Source: Pholiota molesta
Taxonomy: Eukaryota > Basidiomycota > Agaricomycetes > Agaricales > Strophariaceae
Length of the DNA: 64,000 bases
Reading direction: 5' to 3'
Assembly (NCBI GenBank): GCA_014925825.1
Contig: JACGCK010000024.1
Coordinates: forward strand, 186,001-250,000
This document shows, piece after piece, positions 58,801 through 64,000 of this stretch (positions are counted from its first letter, which is position 1; every line of letters begins with the position of its first letter). Under the pieces are notes generated by a model. That model was not told the DNA's origin. It did no database searches and saw nothing but the letters and a program-made list of their open reading frames with translations. The translations under genes and the position numbers were made by a program.

Positions 58801-60521
58801 CAATCTCAATTTCTCCTTCAATCTAACGAAGCATGTCGGGAGGACCGATGGAGAAGCACCCGAGCGTGGATGGTCCCGCACAAATCAGCTAGCCACCAGT
58901 ACAAGAGAAATGGGTCCGGGGTTTAGACGTGACACGCTTGACGACCACTTCAATGATTGGAACTGGAAGAAGATTACGGGGCTAGGTATGTCCATTTCTT
59001 GTATTCGACATTCATGTTCTGATGATCAGAAGGTGCATCTCTGTGGAAGAAGCTTGTGACCGCTGCACCCATGGCTATAGAGCAAGCCAAACAATTTGAA
59101 TCATTTTCCTCAACCATCTCATCTGAAAGCCTTGTAACTTTCCGATCCCAAGTAGAGGCATGGGAGGACGATATAAGTGAGCCCAATCCTTTCAAACCAA
59201 CGATCAAATGTAAGCCATAGATAATTTGCCGTGCCATACCTAATTAACTTCTATTCCCCTTTTAGACATGTCAGAACAAGAAGTAAAATTAGCATTTGCC
59301 AAAGAAGCTGCCGCCGAAGCTGCCAAGGATTCAGCGACAATCCATGCCGATATGCATCCGAGTGAGCTTATCGCTCAAGGATTACAACTGGAAGATCAGC
59401 AGTACGTCATTTTGATTCCTTCCTTGCCATACATCAATACAAATTAGCTTTGTTAGGCAACGATTATGCACTGACATTGCTGCGCTTGGGCAACACCCAA
59501 CTCCAGATCAGCTTCGGGTCATCCAAGAAGCATCAAATAGACTTCAACGACGCATCAATACATGGATTCAAGCTCAGGAATTGTACCTTCCTCATATTGC
59601 ACTTCTTCGGGATACAGACTTGTCAGCCGCGACTGCCAAAAATGGAGGAATTCCACCGGAGCCGCGGATTGAGGAGATCAATCTGTACCTCCCATCTTCT
59701 CTAAGCGACAAGAAGGTGCCAGACAAGTTCAATGAGTATGAATGGCGCCTTCGGGAAAGCCAAGCTTACGGCTCTCTCCATGATATTCGCCAGAATTTCA
59801 GAATCAAGACGCACTTTGTCAAGCACAAAAAAAGGTTCTCTCGTGGTGTGGCTCAAAACACAAGATCCAACGCGACGATCAATACAACACAAGCAAAAAT
59901 TATATATGCGGCGACAAAATATCGTAGGGCACGGACTGCACTGGTAGAACTCAGCTCCAAACCTAGGATGGACAAGTTATGCAAGCCGACTTGGCAGGAG
60001 GATTTGAAGGAGCTGCATGACTATGACTTACGAGGAATGAGCGAAGGTCTTTTGAATGAGACAGCCGGAAAACGCACATTGTCATGGATATGGCTCGCGG
60101 AAGGGATCCAAGAAGGAGAAGAGAATGAACGCACTCATGAAGGCAGGTCTCATATTCATGCATGTATATTTTACTTATTTTGAAGTTAGCTCTTCGGATT
60201 GAGTGGTGCCATATGCGTGCCCGTGTTATGCGATTTTCTGAAGAAGTTCAACTTCTCGAAGAAGAGATGCGCCGTGTATCGGCATTCTTGGCTTGGCAAG
60301 CGGAATGGTGGGGAAAACGTGGGGATGATCTATCCCACGTGTCTGATCCGACGATCAGGGAAGGTATGATGGCATACCGAGAACGACAGGCATATCTCCG
60401 TCTCGCGCTGCGCGATCGCTTTGAAAGCCTATGGAAGAATAAAGACAAGATCATAGATAGTGCTAAGTACAACTCCTCTCTTGTGGCCAGCGACATAGAC
60501 AGCGACGATGAAGTAGAATAG
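55846..60521 (+). pseudogene. KDZ transposase with CxC2 cysteine cluster, one frameshift
   Basis: The ATG at 55846 begins MSRRTLKRKQPPKNG. Exon 1 ends with a GTAAGT donor at 56275, and intron 1 contains a hAT-like element. Exon 2 has the CxC2 cluster (LCRDCLTSPATFRCVDCEAV, then CSACIVKIH). Later exons give FLRDLGLRVQLGHP, LDFCGCEHAQSHAVQ, ALLCPACPQPEKNLP, TADCARHNMKRPCGFADLQK, GERYINMDYLVFSS, SYDIACQWYKNIW, KFHLPAHIAECN, VGRTDGEAPERGWS and RRDTLDDHFNDWNW, all family landmarks of Kyakuja-Dileera-Zisupton transposases. The C-terminus ends SDIDSDDEVE. The T-run at 58274-58278 appears one base short: GWAF continues as IKNEPYQAHIKAHW only with a frame change. Otherwise the gene reads through. Confidence 0.8.
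56294..57196. mobile_element. 903 bp hAT-like element in KDZ intron 1
   Basis: The ends are TAGTGTTTGCAGGTCCGGT and its exact inverse (19 bp). The flanks are TTTACGAT (56286-56293) and TTTACAAT (57197-57204), an 8 bp duplication with one mismatch. GACCGG and AAGACCG words fill about 150 bp at each end (56310-56470 and 57000-57180), with an AT-rich non-coding middle. Insertion in an intron leaves the host exons intact. Confidence 0.9.
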
Positions 60522-60800
60522 GTTTTTATTATATGTTTTTCTTCCAATGAGCGCTTATTTCTGTGACCCAATAGTAATGCTTGCAGACTGTATGCTACCT
60601 CTGAGTGGGAAGTCAAATCTCAACTCTATAGTTTACAAACTAACACACCACACTGAATAGTTCTATTATAACAACGAGGCGCTCAAGATTCGACTACGGA
60701 AGCCAAAAGAAGCGCGATGTCGAAATAAGCTCCACCCCATCGCTTCCGCACTTTTCTTCCAACCACCACTCTCAGTTGTCCTCAAAGCCTCCCTCCAACT
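60522..60800. promoter_or_regulatory. Gap between KDZ gene and next small gene
   Basis: The KDZ 3' flank and the promoter of the gene at 60801. A pyrimidine-rich stretch (CACTTTTCTTCCAACCACCACTC region, about 60750) precedes the start codon, as is common in fungal promoters. Confidence 0.3.
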
Positions 60801-61245
60801 ATGCCTACCATATCCGCTCTCTCTAGAAGCCGTGCTCTAAGACGAAAGAAGAGAATTGTGCTCGCAGGGGCGAAACGGGCGATTCGGGAGCTGGGAGAAG
60901 GGATACCGAGGGATGGGTCGTTCCTAATAGTGTGAGTTACTCTTCCTCGTACATTCAGCTAATTCGAGCCTTATTATAGCAAGGCGCCACACGGAAAAGA
61001 CAACCACTGCACCGCCAGGGTTTTCGCGGGGCCAACAAACGGGGAACATTATATCGGCGCTGTCCATTTCTCTGTCTACAGCTTCGATGAACCGACCTGG
61101 GGCCGCTGGAGCCACCCATACTGGTTCAATTCTCGCTATCCTCAGCATCGCAATCGTTCTATGGTGTGGTTCAGGTAAGTATTATTACTGTTGCTTTCAT
61201 TGGCATCCACTGACATCCAGATCCGTGGACAGTGGTAATTTGTAG
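60801..61245 (+). CDS. Small unknown protein, three exons
   Basis: The ATG at 60801 begins MPTISALSRSRALRRKKRIV, with RAIRELGEGIPRDGSFLIV before a GTGAGT intron. Exon 2 reads KAPHGKDNHCTARVFAGPTN, then GEHYIGAVHFSVYSFDEPTW, GRWSHPYWFNSRYPQHRNRS and MVWF. A GTAAGT intron leads to a short last exon ending SGNL-stop (61243-61245). The basic N-terminus and aromatic-rich C-terminus match nothing I recognise. Clean splice sites in phase support it as real. Confidence 0.55.
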
Positions 61246-62340
61246 GTCGGATGGATCTGGGACATACAAATTCATATGTATTCACTTTCAATCGACTTTA
61301 TTGTGACTATTCTATGGAACATAAGTATGTGAATACACTGCCTGTGATAGATACAAGTAGAGGATAGCGCCCAAGCGCTGGGTATACGGCCCTGGGACGC
61401 ACTGGAATGCATGGTGCGCTATGAATGCTACGGCCTAGGGCGCTACGTGTGCGCGCACACAGAGAAGGCAATGGGATGCATTGCGATATGCGGTTTGCTA
61501 CAAGTTGCGTGTACGATCTGTGTCGGGGTGTTATGTGTGCACGCACGCACTGAAGGCATGTCGGGTATATGGGACACAAGGAGCGCTACAGGCAAGGGGG
61601 CCCGGGCTCAGGCACATAATCGCGTGGACTATCTGTGTCTTGAATGCTGTAACCTAGGGCGCTACGTGCGCTTGCACGCAGCGGGGCCAAAGTGGGATGC
61701 GTGGGCACGAACGCGCGTGCCGACGTGTGCCTGGCGCAATACCGCCGCCATTCCATATTGGGTGGGGCCCCGACACCATCCAAACGAGGAAGAGGCGGGA
61801 CATAGGCTGGTATGTGGGGCCCGTCGGTGTTTTAAATGCTGTACAAATATATGAATGGACAAGGAAGGGTGATATATTACAGGTAAATTACTCAGCTACA
61901 GCTGTGGATACATTACACCATACATGTACTTACATGTATGTGATATATATAGACGTTCGGTCCTGGTGGAGTCGAGGCAAGGGTTGTGTACGTGGACGCG
62001 TCGTTGACGCGTCACTGCTCCACCTATCTACCTCGGCCCGATTTCTATCTATGTGCCACTTCGAAGAGGATGGTTGAGCTCCCAATGAGCTCCTGTCAAG
62101 TTTGGTAATATCAGTTCCAATTCTGAAAATGTGTTGCAACCTTGTTGCAACCGGTAAAATTGAAGTGCATACCTGTACTTGTTCCCCAGCCGTTGGAGAC
62201 GGGGCGATGATATAAGCAAAGATATGATAGAAATCGATAGTTCTTTGCAAGTTCTTTGACGGTATAAAACCTGGCCGATTTTGGCGCCACCCTTGCATCC
62301 CTGCCCAACATTTTCTGCTCGCCTCTTCGCAGACAAGAAT
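61246..62340. repeat. Intergenic DNA with a diverged two-copy repeat of about 219 bp
   Basis: GAATGCTACGGCCTAGGGCG (61423) recurs as GAATGCTGTAACCTAGGGCG (61642), each followed by CTACGTG and alternating GTGCGCGCAC-like sequence. The rest is non-coding. Nearer the GST start there is a TATA-like GACGGTATAAAACC at about 62258. Confidence 0.6.
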
Positions 62341-63146
62341 ATGACCATTATACTATATGATCTCGTCTCGTTATGTCCAGATGTTGCGTGGTCTTCAAAT
62401 ACATGGAAAGCCAGGTGCGATTATCCTGAAACTTCTTCATACTTCTACTGCTTCGATTAACGACTCCGATTTGGTATAGATTATGCTTGAATTTCAAGGG
62501 CGTTCCCTACAAGACCGAGTGGGTGGAATGGCCAGACATCAAAAGCGTCTATGAGAAGCACGGAATAAAGGCTGCATCCCGCAATCCTGATGGCAGCCCT
62601 CAATACACTCTGCCAGTCATCCACGACCCATCGACGGGGGTATCCATCTCTGACTCGTTTATGATTGCCGAATACCTCGACAAAACCTGTCCGACACCGC
62701 AAATCTTTCCGCATCACACGCAAGGTCTGCAGGCACCCTTCGAAAGTGCCTATATCGAGCGCTCGAGACCCATAGTACCCTTCGTCATCCCCGTAATCTC
62801 CGCCAAATTGACACCTATTAGCCAGGCGGTCTACATTCCTGAGCAAGAGAAAATTTTCGGCAAGACGATCGCAGAGCTGCTTCCAAAAGGGGAGGCCGCC
62901 GTCGAGGGATGGAACAAGTATAAAGATGGCTTAGCAGAGGTCGCGCGCTGGTATGCGGAAACCGACGGTCCGTTTTTGTTGGGGGATACGATCTCTTGGG
63001 CGGATTTCGTAGTGGCGTCCCTCATTATGATGTGCAGAAGTCTTTGGGGCGAGAAGAGCCAGCAGTGGCAAGATATCACTACCTGGCATGATGGACGTTT
63101 CGGAAATTTCATCAAGGAGGTGGACCGATATACCACCATCGTCTGA
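62341..63146 (+). CDS. Glutathione S-transferase, fungal FuA-type
   Basis: Exon 1 (62341-62414) begins MTIILYDLVSLCPDVAWSSN. A 65 bp intron (GTGCGA, then TAG) joins in phase to LCLNFKGVPYKTEWVEWPDI. The thioredoxin-like domain has YTLPVIHDPSTGVSISDSFM (conserved cis-Pro and the Ser that binds the gamma-glutamyl group) followed by IAEYLDKTCP. The all-helical C-terminal domain includes FLLGDTISWADFVVASLIMM. The N-terminal motif AWSSNTWKARL is that of basidiomycete FuA GSTs, which conjugate glutathione to xenobiotics and bind wood-derived phenolics; here the nominal catalytic Ser of that loop is followed by Ser-Asn. About 245 residues, the usual length, intact, with a stop after RYTTIV. Confidence 0.9.
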
Positions 63147-63721
63147 TGCATTGACGTTGAAGGCGTATATGAGTCGGGAAGCTTTCGTGTCAAAAGTCCT
63201 TGGCATCCGATGTAAATGTCGTTAATCTCTTGTTGCAAACGTATATGAATCAGCTGAATATCAGCGCATGGAAGTTCCCATCCCCGACAATGGCCAATGA
63301 TCGTCGACAGCGAGCTTGCAGCAGCGATGCTCTTTCTGGTTACTGGTATCATGCACCAGCCGCAGAGAGATTTAACATCGGGATTCGGCACACTGATATA
63401 TCATCAAGAATGAATATTTTTTCGCGGAATTTTACTCTGCATAACTCACCAGCATCCGTCGGCCACCTCTTCGCCCCAGGCGCAAGCGCCAGCCCCGAGT
63501 TCTTCCTGTCGCTCCACAGCTCCTCCACCTCATTTTGTCCGCGCGACCTGAAAATTCCTGAAAATTCGTCCCGCCATGCTTCTGCACCACGCGTTTGACT
63601 ATCGCATATTCGTTGATGGCGCCGATGAAGACCTCGTCACGAGATCAACGCATTCTGTATCGTTGAAATCAGTAAATCAGTATTGTAGAAGTATTACAAA
63701 AATAAAGGGAAGAACATACGA
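63147..63721. other. Intergenic stretch after the GST gene
   Basis: Probable GST 3' UTR followed by unassigned sequence. Short frames on both strands have no recognisable motif. Confidence 0.35.
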
Positions 63722-64000
63722 ATGCCAACTCCGGTGTTCAAGACGTCTGCGACTGCCTCTGTTGGCTTTCGTACGTTGGGAAATTTTACGACTGTCACCG
63801 TCGTCGCTAACCGGACTGTTACTAGAGATTTGAAATCGTCAGTCCCTTTTACATGGAAAACTCGGTAAGAAAGTTTTCCAAATACCTTCTGTCAACAATG
63901 AAAAGCTTCGTCGTGTCGACGCCGGCCGAAAGATTGCAAGAGCGGCGACGCATCTTGACGACTCCACCCGAAGGAAGAATGAATGTCTACACAAATGGCT
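63722..64000 (+). CDS. Possible start of a gene running off the window
   Basis: The ATG at 63722 gives MPTPVFKTSATASVGFRTLG, continuing NFTTVTVVANRTVTRDLKSS. After a possible short intron the frame reads VNNEKLRRVDAGRKIARAAT and HLDDSTRRKNECLHKW up to base 64000. The second part looks like a helical, charged domain. No family is recognised, and both the start and the intron are tentative. Confidence 0.3.

Noticed and set aside
45900..60640. TET/JBP-type dioxygenase gene near the KDZ transposase
   Set aside because: Expected from known KDZ associations, but no HxD...H dioxygenase motif was found in any frame.
1..64000. CRISPR arrays, bacterial operons or rRNA genes
   Set aside because: None seen; the many short introns mark this as eukaryotic nuclear DNA.
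1..64000. LTR retrotransposons
   Set aside because: No reverse transcriptase, integrase or paired direct long repeats were recognised; the mobile DNA seen is of the TIR type plus one possible SINE-like unit.

Overview
The window looks like a nuclear contig from an Agaricomycete (mushroom-type basidiomycete). The evidence is many 50-80 bp GT-AG introns, a fungal FuA-type glutathione transferase, a CxC2/KDZ transposase, a giant DUF6606/DUF3638/DUF3645 gene and several transposable elements with terminal inverted repeats (TIRs). All coordinates come from reading the sequence by eye. Family names come from recognised motifs, not from a search.

Layout. 1-11.5 kb is ordinary gene space: a tandemly duplicated unknown gene, an SVOP/SV2-like MFS transporter, a DUF4436-type membrane protein, a Ser-rich unknown protein and a secreted protein. 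13.2-17.1 kb holds two related F-box genes on the minus strand. Both are broken, and one ends inside a 368 bp TIR element. 17.8-23.0 kb carries a segmental duplication whose two copies each contain a small secreted double-psi beta-barrel (expansin/RlpA-like) gene. 23.5-24.8 kb has a poorly resolved membrane-protein gene, followed by a 782 bp hAT-like element.

26.7-45.1 kb is one giant gene (about 3,000 codons; DUF6606, then a P-loop DUF3638 and a DEAH-like DUF3645 region) broken into three blocks. A 6,755 bp hAT transposon with a readable transposase lies between blocks A and B. Joining the flanks at its 8 bp target duplication restores the reading frame exactly. A 1,002 bp hAT-like element is nested inside that transposon. 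A second insertion of 1,913 bp lies between blocks B and C, and block C has a further frameshift.

45.9-60.5 kb is repeat-rich. It has a 78 bp minisatellite, a tRNA-like pol III unit, a minus-strand gene of the homeodomain-like type found in mushroom genomes, a small protein with an RNase H1 N-terminal (viroplasmin-like) domain, two small nuclear-looking unknown genes (one with three SUMO-interaction-like motifs), a large inverted-repeat region, and a KDZ transposase gene with a 903 bp hAT-like element in intron 1 and a one-base frameshift. The last 4 kb return to gene space: a small unknown gene, a GST and the start of another possible gene.

The main theme is repeated hAT-type insertion, up to two levels deep, with genes decaying around the insertions. 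Most of these elements carry their own private array of a short motif just inside both ends.
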